A stretch of DNA of 64,000 nucleotides, from contig CBDFKV010000007.1 in NCBI GenBank assembly GCA_965249035.1, forward strand, positions 682,001 through 746,000. The letters are read 5' to 3'. The notes under the pieces are model-generated. The model worked only from the letters and a program-made list of their open reading frames with translations. It ran no database searches and was not told where the DNA came from. The number at the start of each line of letters is the position of its first letter. Position 1 is the first letter of the stretch. Below, piece after piece: positions 17,476 through 25,298 of the stretch. Position numbers and translations under genes: made by a program. Origin of the DNA: CBDFKV01 sp965249035 (GTDB lineage: Bacteria > Pseudomonadota > Gammaproteobacteria > Arenicellales > Poriferihabitantaceae).

Positions 17476-18882
17476 TTAAACCGCCCCGGTTCGAAATCCG
17501 TGTTTTTTCAGGAGTCTGGCAACAGTGGGTTGAGAAATGCCGAGCGCACCAGCAATTTGACTTTGAGTTTTGTATCGACGGCAGGCTGAAGACAGACACT
17601 CGCTTTCGACCGCGTCCAGGGATTGCTTAAGGTTTGCAGTGACTTGTCTGGTTCTTAGCGGTGATACTGTATCCAGTATATTTTGAGGAAGATCGCTTAT
17701 GGTGATTTCATCGGACTGACTGAGTACATAACTGTGTTCCAATATATTTTCCAGTTCGCGAACGTTGCCCGGATAGTGATATCGGGAAAGAAGTTCCATC
17801 GCATGCTGGTCAATTGATTTAGCCACCTTGTGTTGATTAGCAAGCCTTTGAAGAAAATGGGCTACCAATGGAAATAGGTCATCGTACCGCTCAGACAAAG
17901 ACGGTAGGTCGATCGGCACCACATTGAGGCGATACCATAAATCTTTACGAAACGCTCCCTGCTCTACTTTTGATTCCAGATCACTGTTGGTAGCCGCGAT
18001 AAGCCTAACATCGACCTGCTGAACTCGTCTCCCCCCAACTTTTATAAAGCCCTGGGTATCGAGAAAGGTCAGTAGCTTTACTTGCACATCAAGTGAAAAT
18101 GCGTCTATTTCATCAAGAAATAACGTTCCACCATCAGCGGCTTCAACCAGGCCACTTTTACCCCCAGGTCGCGCACCCGTAAACGCCCCGTCGGCATAGC
18201 CGAATAACTCTGCTTCCGCCAGCGAATCAGGAATAGCACCACAATTGAGCGTTAGGAAAGACTTGTCTCGGCGACTAGATCCATCATGGATAAGTCGCGC
18301 AATCATGCTTTTGCCGGTTCCCGATGCACCCGTGAGCAATACGGTTGTGTCAAATTCAGCGACGCGGAAAACCATTTCCATTACCCTTTCCATGGGTTCA
18401 CTGATTGCAACGATTTCCTGAAGTTTCAAGCCCTTCATTTTCATTGATAGTAACTCTGACTGGATTTTTTTTGCCACCTCCTGGTTTTGCTCGACCTCCT
18501 CTTTAAGCATATTTAACTCGGTCATATCCCGCTCACTGCCAACGACGAACTTAACGTTTCCCTGTTTATCGAATATGGGCACGCCATTGACCAGCAAGGT
18601 ACGCTTTGATTTGACTTTCTGGATAATGGTGACAGGCTTCTTTTCGCGCAATACCCTTTGCGTTACATCCGTGTCGATGTTTCCCATGCTCAATATCTCT
18701 TCTACCGATTTGCCACATACTTCTTCTCGCTTAATATTATTCAGCGCCTCACACGCACTGTTTATCCAAAGCAGTTTGGGCGTTGCATCGCATACCCATA
18801 CCCCATCAGTCATCGCTTCAAATATTTGCTCGAGTTCATTAGCGGCAAATACATCCTGTACATTTTCCAGCTGTAATTTCAT
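17476..18882 (-). CDS. Sigma-54-dependent transcriptional activator (PAS-AAA+-Fis HTH)
   Basis: 468-residue enhancer-binding protein. A PAS sensor occupies about 15-120 (EQIFEAMTDGVWVCDATPKLLWINSACEAL), a predicted coiled linker follows, and the AAA+ domain runs about 155-390: Walker A TGASGTGKS at 184-192, the sigma-54-contacting GAFTGA at 232-237, Walker B TLFLDEID near 255, and the arginine-finger region FRKDLWYRLNVVPI. A Fis-type helix-turn-helix (SQIAGALGISQPTVARLLKKHG) ends the protein. No phospho-receiver domain is present, so activation is probably by a small ligand or redox signal at the PAS domain. It lies directly upstream of the sigma-54 promoter of the importer operon, in the same orientation, and is its likely activator. 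Confidence 0.92.
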   Translation of the reverse strand: MKLQLENVQDVFAANELEQIFEAMTDGVWVCDATPKLLWINSACEALNNIKREEVCGKSVEEILSMGNIDTDVTQRVLREKKPVTIIQKVKSKRTLLVNGVPIFDKQGNVKFVVGSERDMTELNMLKEEVEQNQEVAKKIQSELLSMKMKGLKLQEIVAISEPMERVMEMVFRVAEFDTTVLLTGASGTGKSMIARLIHDGSSRRDKSFLTLNCGAIPDSLAEAELFGYADGAFTGARPGGKSGLVEAADGGTLFLDEIDAFSLDVQVKLLTFLDTQGFIKVGGRRVQQVDVRLIAATNSDLESKVEQGAFRKDLWYRLNVVPIDLPSLSERYDDLFPLVAHFLQRLANQHKVAKSIDQHAMELLSRYHYPGNVRELENILEHSYVLSQSDEITISDLPQNILDTVSPLRTRQVTANLKQSLDAVESECLSSACRRYKTQSQIAGALGISQPTVARLLKKHGFRTGAV

Positions 18883-19346
18883 GACTGCTATATAGACCCG
18901 CCGTTTTATCCATTATTGAATACTTTAACGTACCATACATCAACTAGAACTCGATATCATTTTAGAGCTATCTGTAGCACGCCGAAAGCATCTACGGTGA
19001 TACTTAGGTTGAACTTGGGTGCAGAATCCTTGCTAACAACTATTTTGTGAAGAAGGGCGTGGCTGGCTTTTAACGGCCACCTTTGAGGTGGTCTTGAACG
19101 CAGCACGACCACCTATATCAGCTTCAATCGGGATGTCGCACCCACGTACAGGAGAAGAATATTGCCTTTCCAACCGACACAGCCAGCTCGATTACCAATC
19201 ACGCCAATAGTCGGTTAAGATTGCCCCGGGCAGGAAACTATTTTACGTCAGACCTATCAAAAGGACAGCCGATTATGACCATGAAAGCAGGTCGTTATGC
19301 GCGTGCCAAGCAGTTCAAACGGATGCTCATAACCAATATTGAGCAC
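18883..19346. other. 464-base gene-poor stretch with transposase debris and competing inverted repeats
   Basis: No intact gene. Positions 18883-18960 are AT-rich and should hold the promoter of the sigma-54 activator, though no confident -35/-10 pair was found. GGCCACC (19075-19081), GGTGGTC (19087-19093) and GACCACC (19107-19113) can form two mutually exclusive hairpins. From about 19131 the sequence is a decayed IS5-like transposase gene, listed separately. Confidence 0.5.
19131..19330 (+). pseudogene. Remnant of IS5-like transposase, central part, frameshifted
   Basis: Three peptide stretches in different plus frames match a conserved portion of IS5-like transposases: THVQEKNIAFPTDT (from 19143), LRQTYQKDSRL (about 19240-19273) and MKAGRYARAKQFKRML (from 19281), which in intact relatives follow one another (...VDTTVQEKxIxxPTD... 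LRQxYxR... GRYAHAKQFKRM). The frame changes and the missing catalytic ends show it is dead. Same strand as the N-terminal remnant at 10771-10970. Confidence 0.65.
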
Positions 19347-20102
19347 TTACTCCCTAGCAAATAACTGCTGCAAGACCTCAATTACGTCGTTCATCCCAGC
19401 CTCAAGATGCTTTTGGATATCGGTAAAACTTATTGCGGGCGCCCTTCCAGCGGCCTCGTTGACCACTAAAGAGAGCGCTGCATACGGCAAATTCAGTTCA
19501 GCCGCGAGCGCCGCCTCAGGCATGCCGGTCATACCAACGATCGTGCCGCCATCGCGCTCAATCCGGTCAATTTCTGCTGCGGTTTCGAGCCGTGGCCCTT
19601 GGGTAGCGGCGTACACGCCACTATCATGCACAGCCACACCGGCTTTTTTCGCCGCTTTGAGCAGTGTTTGGCGTAATGACTCATTGTAGGGCTTGGTGAA
19701 TTCAATATGAAAAACCTCACCCGATTCACCGTCAAAATAGGTATGCTCGCGGCCGTAGGTGTAGTCAATTATTTGGTCAGGAATCACGATCTGGCGGGGT
19801 TTTAAGTCCGGCAAGATACCACCCACCGCACCCACACCAATCACCTGTTTGACGCCAAGCTGCTTCAAGGCCCACAAATTAGCGCGGTAGTTGACGCGGT
19901 GTGGTGGGATCACGTGTTTCAGGCCGTGGCGCGGTAAAAAGACCACGCCTTGATCGCCCATACGGCCTAAAGTCATCGGTGCAGAGGGGTCGCCATACGG
20001 TGTGCGCCCAACTTGTCGGTGCACATCGGTCAGCACATCAAGCTGATTCAAGCCGCTGCCACCTAAAATGCCCGTTGTATACTCCACGTTTGATCGGTCC
20101 AT
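19347..20102 (-). CDS. S-methyl-5'-thioinosine phosphorylase (MTIP), PNP/MTAP family
   Basis: 251-residue purine-salvage enzyme that phosphorolyses methylthioinosine, a product of polyamine and quorum-signal metabolism after deamination of methylthioadenosine. Family motifs: phosphate-binding GGSGL and PRHG, NYRANLWALKQLG, TQGPRLETAAEI and the substrate Met in IVGMTGMPEAALA. The base-contacting segment reads LVVNEAAG, with Asn where methylthioadenosine phosphorylases have Asp (VDYD); this is the change described for the P. aeruginosa MTIP PA3004, to which the whole sequence is closely similar. It starts 11 bases after the end of the glycosyltransferase-epimerase gene. Confidence 0.85.
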   Translation of the reverse strand: MDRSNVEYTTGILGGSGLNQLDVLTDVHRQVGRTPYGDPSAPMTLGRMGDQGVVFLPRHGLKHVIPPHRVNYRANLWALKQLGVKQVIGVGAVGGILPDLKPRQIVIPDQIIDYTYGREHTYFDGESGEVFHIEFTKPYNESLRQTLLKAAKKAGVAVHDSGVYAATQGPRLETAAEIDRIERDGGTIVGMTGMPEAALAAELNLPYAALSLVVNEAAGRAPAISFTDIQKHLEAGMNDVIEVLQQLFARE

Positions 20103-20113
20103 AGTCTAATCGC

Positions 20114-21880
20114 TTAAGGGCGAAACTTGCCCGGTTGATAGTTGAAATCGTTTTGCGCTGAGCTAATATCGTAATCCATATCTTTCTGCATTCGGCTAAC
20201 CATTTCCGGGCTAATAAAGCCAAAGCCGGGGAATTTGCTAATCAGCGTTACCCAGCGACGTAAACGAGTCACTGAAAACTGAAGAAATTGGGGTGGCAGC
20301 TTATTGGCGGCAAATACACGCTCGACCATGGCTTGGTAGCTGAGTATCTCGCCGCCTGCCAAAGTATAGATCTTTTCGGGTAACGGTACTTGCTTACGAA
20401 TATTCTGGATCGCCGTCACCAAGTCATCAATGTGCACCGGTTGCCGTAAGCCGCCACCGCCCTCGATCATAGGAAAACGCCGAACCAGCCGAATCATACG
20501 GGCAATAAAGCTGATACTTTGATCCTTACGACCACCGTAGATCATACTCGCCCGACCAATGATGGCATCAACATCTTGTTGTTTGGCCCATTCAAGCAAA
20601 TCATGTTCACCATCCAGCAACTGCGTAACAACGGATCGCTCAGCCTTGTCTGCAGAATTCGCTTTGCCTAGCACGCTGGTGGAACTGATCGCGACCACTT
20701 GCTGTAAGCCACCAAATTGATGCAGGTTTTTAGCAATTTTTGGCGTTGCCCATATCGGTGACACCGCGATCAATTCTCTAATTGGGCCTAAATCTTTAGC
20801 CGGCACTTTGTCAAAATAGCTGCTGTGATGCCAAGTTTCGCCAAAATGAGAATGTTTGGGTACGGCTTTGCGAGTGACAGCAATCAGCCGCTCCGCTGAA
20901 TGATCAAAACTGTGCAACACCGCATGACCTAAATCACTGCTCGCGCCAGTCACCACCACTGCTGGTGTTTCATTATTGACTAGGTGAACGGGCAAACGGG
21001 GCGTAGCATTAGTCTGCCGCAACGCAATCCGAACGGTGTGGCGAAATAGCGTCCAAGCCAAATTCACCAGAACCACCGCTTGCGACAACAACAATATCGC
21101 CGTATTGCGGTTCTGTGGCGCGAACTTGCTGTAATAGCGCATCATGCCTTTGTGTTTAAACCATTCAGTGAGCACCGGCACGCGGCCGCTCGACACGCCT
21201 TGATGGTGAAACAAAGAAACACTGGGTACAAAAATGACGCCACCGCCTAAATCACGAACCCGCCGGCACAAATCCAAGTCTTCAACGTGCAAAAAATAAC
21301 CTTCGTCCACGCCTCCGAGTTGGTCAAAGGTGCTGCGTCGAATCATCATTGCCGCACCAGAAACTGCCTCCACTGCAACAGGTGCATCACCGCTGATCTC
21401 CTGATGGGTCAAATTGACGCCATCATAACGATCATCCAGTCTTAGTGCAGTGATGATACTACGGCGTAAGGTCGGCTCGCGGCGCCGACAGCCACGCTGC
21501 TCGGTGCCATCTTCATTAAATACCATCGCTCCAGCAATACTGGCCTCAGTCGACGCCTGCAATGCTGCTGCCAAATCGCCAATGGTATGCGGATACACTT
21601 CACAATCAGGGTTCAGCAAAAAAATGAACTCACCTTCCCCCGTGCGTGCTCCTATATTCACTGCCTTAGCAAACCCATCGTTGCCAGGGTTGGCGATCAG
21701 TTCCAGTTGATGACCATGAGTCGCAATATCGGCAACGCGGCTAAAGCTATCGTCGCTGGATGCGTTATCCACCACGCTGACTGAAAGCGGTATTGTTGAG
21801 GTAAAGATCGATTTCAGGCAACGCTCCAGATAGGCGCCACTATTAAAATTAACCAGAATGACATCAATACTAGTGCTCAT
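20114..21880 (-). CDS. Fusion protein: family 2 glycosyltransferase + NAD-dependent epimerase/dehydratase-like domain
   Basis: 588 residues in two enzymes' worth of sequence. The first ~280 residues are a rhamnosyltransferase-like GT2 domain: IDVILVNFNSGAYLERCL, the donor-site LNPDCEV, and HVEDLDLCRRVRDLGG near the catalytic base. A hydrophobic segment around 265-285 (NTAILLLSQAVVLVNLAWTLF) links to a Rossmann-fold domain beginning AVVVTGASSDLGHAVL, with SSTSVLG and LRQPVHIDDL. This second half matches epimerase-like proteins of O-antigen loci that lack the YxxxK pair, so classic SDR catalysis is doubtful. The start at 21880 overlaps the upstream stop as ATGA. Assembly error as the cause of the fusion is unlikely because the frame is continuous. 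Confidence 0.85.
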   Translation of the reverse strand: MSTSIDVILVNFNSGAYLERCLKSIFTSTIPLSVSVVDNASSDDSFSRVADIATHGHQLELIANPGNDGFAKAVNIGARTGEGEFIFLLNPDCEVYPHTIGDLAAALQASTEASIAGAMVFNEDGTEQRGCRRREPTLRRSIITALRLDDRYDGVNLTHQEISGDAPVAVEAVSGAAMMIRRSTFDQLGGVDEGYFLHVEDLDLCRRVRDLGGGVIFVPSVSLFHHQGVSSGRVPVLTEWFKHKGMMRYYSKFAPQNRNTAILLLSQAVVLVNLAWTLFRHTVRIALRQTNATPRLPVHLVNNETPAVVVTGASSDLGHAVLHSFDHSAERLIAVTRKAVPKHSHFGETWHHSSYFDKVPAKDLGPIRELIAVSPIWATPKIAKNLHQFGGLQQVVAISSTSVLGKANSADKAERSVVTQLLDGEHDLLEWAKQQDVDAIIGRASMIYGGRKDQSISFIARMIRLVRRFPMIEGGGGLRQPVHIDDLVTAIQNIRKQVPLPEKIYTLAGGEILSYQAMVERVFAANKLPPQFLQFSVTRLRRWVTLISKFPGFGFISPEMVSRMQKDMDYDISSAQNDFNYQPGKFRP

Positions 21881-22863
21881 CGATTGCGCCCGATATAGGG
21901 GGTTAACCAACCATCAGTCATCGATGTTCGCAACGATTCGGGGTCGTATTGGGCGTTTACATGGATCGATTCGCGCGCACGCCAATGCGCTGCCAGCCCT
22001 TTAAGCGCGTGCCATTTTGCCTTAAAAATGATACCCGGACGACCACGCAAGGAGTAATACAGCAACGCCACGACATTCATCAGTAAATGCTGCGGTAAAT
22101 AGCGCCAAAACCAAGAACGCGGCATATTCTTGACATAGGTCCAAACCAAATTTCGGTGGCCATGATAAATCGAAAAATCACTTTCTCGGGCTGTTATACC
22201 GGAGCCAACATGACGCACCTTGCTGGCCGTGACGTGCTCGCCCTCATAACCTGCTATGCGTAAACGAAAACCCAAATCAACGTCTTCGATATAGCAAAAA
22301 AAAGATTCGTCGAAACCACCTACTTGCTCAAACGCATCGCGCCGATAAAGTGCAGCGGCCGCACAGGGAGCAAACCAGGGCAGCTGACTCTGTTTATTAA
22401 CTGGCTCCGCATGTGAGCGTCGCCACACCAAACCCGAAACATGATAGCAATCACCAGAACCATCCAAAAGCGAAGGGTCAGCGGCGTCAATTAACTCACT
22501 GGAAAAAAACGCCAAATCAGGCTTGGCATGGGCGGTTGTAAGCAATTCATCTAGCCAATCAGGCTGTGCAAATGCGTCAGGGTTGATGAGTGCCAACCAT
22601 TTGATATCGTTATCAAGATGGCGCGCCGCCAGGTTATTTGCTGCGGCGAAACCAAGATTGCTACCGGCATCGATATAAGAAACCTTTGGAAATACCTGTT
22701 TGGCTAGCGTAATCGAATTATCATCACTCGCGTTATCGACTACGATAATTTGCTGAGGCGCTACTGTCTGCTCCGCGAGCGCCGCTAGGCAGCGCTGCAG
22801 GTAAGCTTGTCCATTGTAGTTGACGACAATAATCGCAACGCCATTCTCGGACTGAGCGTCCAC
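21877..22863 (-). CDS. Family 2 glycosyltransferase, rhamnosyltransferase-like
   Basis: 328-residue GT-A glycosyltransferase. Motifs: VAIIVVNYNGQAYLQRCL at the N-terminus, IIVVDNASDDNS for nucleotide binding, LINPDAF in the DxD position, and CYIEDVDLGFRLRIAGY with the catalytic acid. It is a paralogue of the GT2 half of the next gene. The start is GTG at 22863, preceded by GGAAGAGA; the gap to the upstream gene is 5 bases. Likely adds a sugar to the polysaccharide on the cytoplasmic face before Wzm/Wzt export. Confidence 0.88.
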   Translation of the reverse strand: MDAQSENGVAIIVVNYNGQAYLQRCLAALAEQTVAPQQIIVVDNASDDNSITLAKQVFPKVSYIDAGSNLGFAAANNLAARHLDNDIKWLALINPDAFAQPDWLDELLTTAHAKPDLAFFSSELIDAADPSLLDGSGDCYHVSGLVWRRSHAEPVNKQSQLPWFAPCAAAALYRRDAFEQVGGFDESFFCYIEDVDLGFRLRIAGYEGEHVTASKVRHVGSGITARESDFSIYHGHRNLVWTYVKNMPRSWFWRYLPQHLLMNVVALLYYSLRGRPGIIFKAKWHALKGLAAHWRARESIHVNAQYDPESLRTSMTDGWLTPYIGRNR

Positions 22864-22868
22864 GGCGA

Positions 22869-23846
22869 TTAGTCTCTTCCGTAGATATGGCGGATGTTGT
22901 AAATCGGCTTATTCTGAGATTCGTGATAGGTGCGCGTCACCATTTCGGCAACCAAACCCACAGTGATAAATTGTAAGCCGATGAATATCAACAACACCGC
23001 CAGTAATAATAGCGGCCGATCGGCCAAGCCAACATCCATGAATATTTTCTGGAAGCTCAACACCAAGCCAATTAAAAAACCCAACGACAAGCTGACCAAG
23101 CCAATACCGCCGAAAAATTGCTGCGGACGACTGGAGTATTTCAACAAGAACTTAACGGTGGTGAGGTCAAGAATTACCCGAAATGTGCGAGAAATCCCGT
23201 ACTTGGACTCCCCCGCTACGCGCGCTCGATGATTAACTTTAACTTCAGCGATACGTGCGCCAACCCAACTGGCTATAGCAGGAATAAAGCGGTGCATTTC
23301 GCCATACATCGATAACTGCTTGGCCAGCTCCCACCGGAAGGCTTTCAACGAACAGCCATAGTCGTGCAGATTGACATCGGTGGTATAGGAAATCAGTTTA
23401 TTGGCAATTTTTGACGGGAATAAACGCAGCCAATAGCCATCCTGACGCTCATGCCGCCAGCCGGAAACCAGATCATAGCCTTCTTCCAGCTTTTCGATCA
23501 GCAAGGGAATGTCTTGTGGGTCATTTTGCCGATCCGAATCCATCGCGACAATAATCTCGCCTCGGGCCAGATCAAAACCGGCCGCCATCGCTGCAGTTTG
23601 ACCAAAGTTGCGACGAAACTCCACCACCACACTATGCGGGTCTTTTTGCTGAATCTCTTTCAACCGCTCCAAAGTTTCATCGCTACTACCATCATCAACG
23701 AAAACAATTTCGTAGCTCTTACCGTAAGCAGACATCACTGCCGCAATTTCGGCATGCATTTCGACGATATTGTCTTGCTCGTTATACACCGGCAACATCA
23801 CCGAAATATCCAGATCCGGTCGAAAATCGGGTTCATACTTAGGCAT
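22869..23846 (-). CDS. Polyprenyl-phosphate glycosyltransferase, GT2 DPM1/GtrB-like
   Basis: 325 residues. The GT2 domain (about 15-220) has VMLPVYNEQDNIVEMHAEI, VFVDDGSSDETL and the metal-binding AMDSDRQNDP. Two transmembrane helices follow, about 240-265 and 275-305, in the arrangement of dolichol-phosphate mannose synthase and bacterial GtrB/ArnC proteins, which load one sugar onto undecaprenyl phosphate. The partner flippase and transferase of such systems are not nearby. Confidence 0.87.
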   Translation of the reverse strand: MPKYEPDFRPDLDISVMLPVYNEQDNIVEMHAEIAAVMSAYGKSYEIVFVDDGSSDETLERLKEIQQKDPHSVVVEFRRNFGQTAAMAAGFDLARGEIIVAMDSDRQNDPQDIPLLIEKLEEGYDLVSGWRHERQDGYWLRLFPSKIANKLISYTTDVNLHDYGCSLKAFRWELAKQLSMYGEMHRFIPAIASWVGARIAEVKVNHRARVAGESKYGISRTFRVILDLTTVKFLLKYSSRPQQFFGGIGLVSLSLGFLIGLVLSFQKIFMDVGLADRPLLLLAVLLIFIGLQFITVGLVAEMVTRTYHESQNKPIYNIRHIYGRD

Positions 23847-23904
23847 TCTTTTCCCTGCTAATCATCATTGTGTTTGAGTTTATACCGTAGCTAAGGACGG
23901 TGCC

Positions 23905-25194
23905 TTACAACCACGCAATTATTTGTTGCATTGTTTTATCATCAAAAGTTTGCTGCCAGCTTGATGACCAGTTAACCGCAGCACCTTGGCGTCGCGCGTC
24001 AATATCGCCCACTCCAGCAACTGCTTCGCTCAATGCTGTGGCCACGCCTTCAATGGTGGGCTCTGCACCGATTAAATTGCTCGAAATTCCGCGAAGTTCG
24101 GCCGCGTCTTTGTTCTCGCAAGTATTACTCACCACTAGCATACCGGCAGCCGCCATTTCGAGGGGCAACAAACTGGGATGTGGGGTGTACATCAAGCTTA
24201 AGCCAACATCATAGTCCAGCAAACGTCGCTTATATTCTTTCAGGCCAAACTTGCCAATCATTTTAAGTGTATGGCCGCGCGGCAAAGGAATATCGCCATG
24301 CGCGCTACCTATGCCATGAAATTCCCAGGCCTCACCGTCGAATGCACCCGCTTCAATCGCACGCGATAAAGCCAGATAAGCGACTTCAAACATATTACGC
24401 GCCGCATGTGCTTCGGGGCGCGCATAAAACAATAACTTCCGCGGGCTGCGACTGTGTTGGAGGGGCAGCTCTGACGGATCAAACGCTAAAATGGCATTTT
24501 CAAACGGCCGAGCTTCACTGGTATCACCCCATTCGGCACCAAAAATACCGATTTTTTGCTGGGCAAAATAATCGTGTAATTGCGGCGAGGAGAAAAATGC
24601 CCGATGTGGGAATTGGTAAGACTGATGCGCAATCGCGTAGTACGAACCCATTGGAAACGTAAAGGGCTCGTACTCTTGGATCAAGTAGAAAAATTTCTCC
24701 AACCCGAGCTGACCTGCAGCTGCATGGGCGATATACGCAGTCCACCAAGTGGTAGCGATCAATTTATCGTCGGGCGACACGGTAATCGCGGGCTTGCGAT
24801 CATAGCAATAGACGTATTCGACTCGATCAAAAATATTTTCAAGGCCATCATACTCAGCCACACCCGCTCGCCACGCAGCTTCATCAATATCGCAGGGATC
24901 AACGATAATAAACCGTACCTGATAGCCAAAATCAGTCAGCCGTTGGGCTAGGTTAAACTTGGCGATATAGCCACCGTAAAAAGTGCGAAAATCAATTTCA
25001 GGAAGTATCAGGTTAACGCGCAGCGGCGCAGCAGGATCAATCTGAATATTGAGTGGTGCTATTTTGTCTTCTATCCGCCGCAATACCTCGGCGTTATAGT
25101 AAGTTTCACGCAGGCGCGTTCCGACCCTTTGCTTCAGCGATAGCAGTGATTGCGCGCGAGCAGCTTTACGAACAAGGGAGTGAAACAGAGGCAT
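23905..25194 (-). CDS. Glycosyltransferase, WsaF-like rhamnosyltransferase
   Basis: 429 residues. The N-terminal half (LRVNLILPEIDFRTFYGGYIAKFNLAQ, TTWWTAYIAH, YLIQEYEPFTFPMGSYYA) matches the WsaF-type family of rhamnosyltransferases of the GT-B fold, and the C-terminal half has the nucleotide-binding ARPEAHAARN and PHPSLLPLEMAAAGMLVVSN segments typical of GT4-like proteins. The flanking rfbA/rfbB genes give dTDP-4-keto-6-deoxyglucose, precursor of dTDP-rhamnose, which fits a rhamnosyl donor; that link is inference. Confidence 0.8.
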   Translation of the reverse strand: MPLFHSLVRKAARAQSLLSLKQRVGTRLRETYYNAEVLRRIEDKIAPLNIQIDPAAPLRVNLILPEIDFRTFYGGYIAKFNLAQRLTDFGYQVRFIIVDPCDIDEAAWRAGVAEYDGLENIFDRVEYVYCYDRKPAITVSPDDKLIATTWWTAYIAHAAAGQLGLEKFFYLIQEYEPFTFPMGSYYAIAHQSYQFPHRAFFSSPQLHDYFAQQKIGIFGAEWGDTSEARPFENAILAFDPSELPLQHSRSPRKLLFYARPEAHAARNMFEVAYLALSRAIEAGAFDGEAWEFHGIGSAHGDIPLPRGHTLKMIGKFGLKEYKRRLLDYDVGLSLMYTPHPSLLPLEMAAAGMLVVSNTCENKDAAELRGISSNLIGAEPTIEGVATALSEAVAGVGDIDARRQGAAVNWSSSWQQTFDDKTMQQIIAWL

Positions 25195-25298
25195 AAGTGG
25201 GGCTAGTGAGCACTAAAGTTGATGGCAATAAAACCCGCGTATTCTACCCAATTCGAGACTGAACTTCAGGCTCGATTCGAAGGCATACTGCCTAGCGT

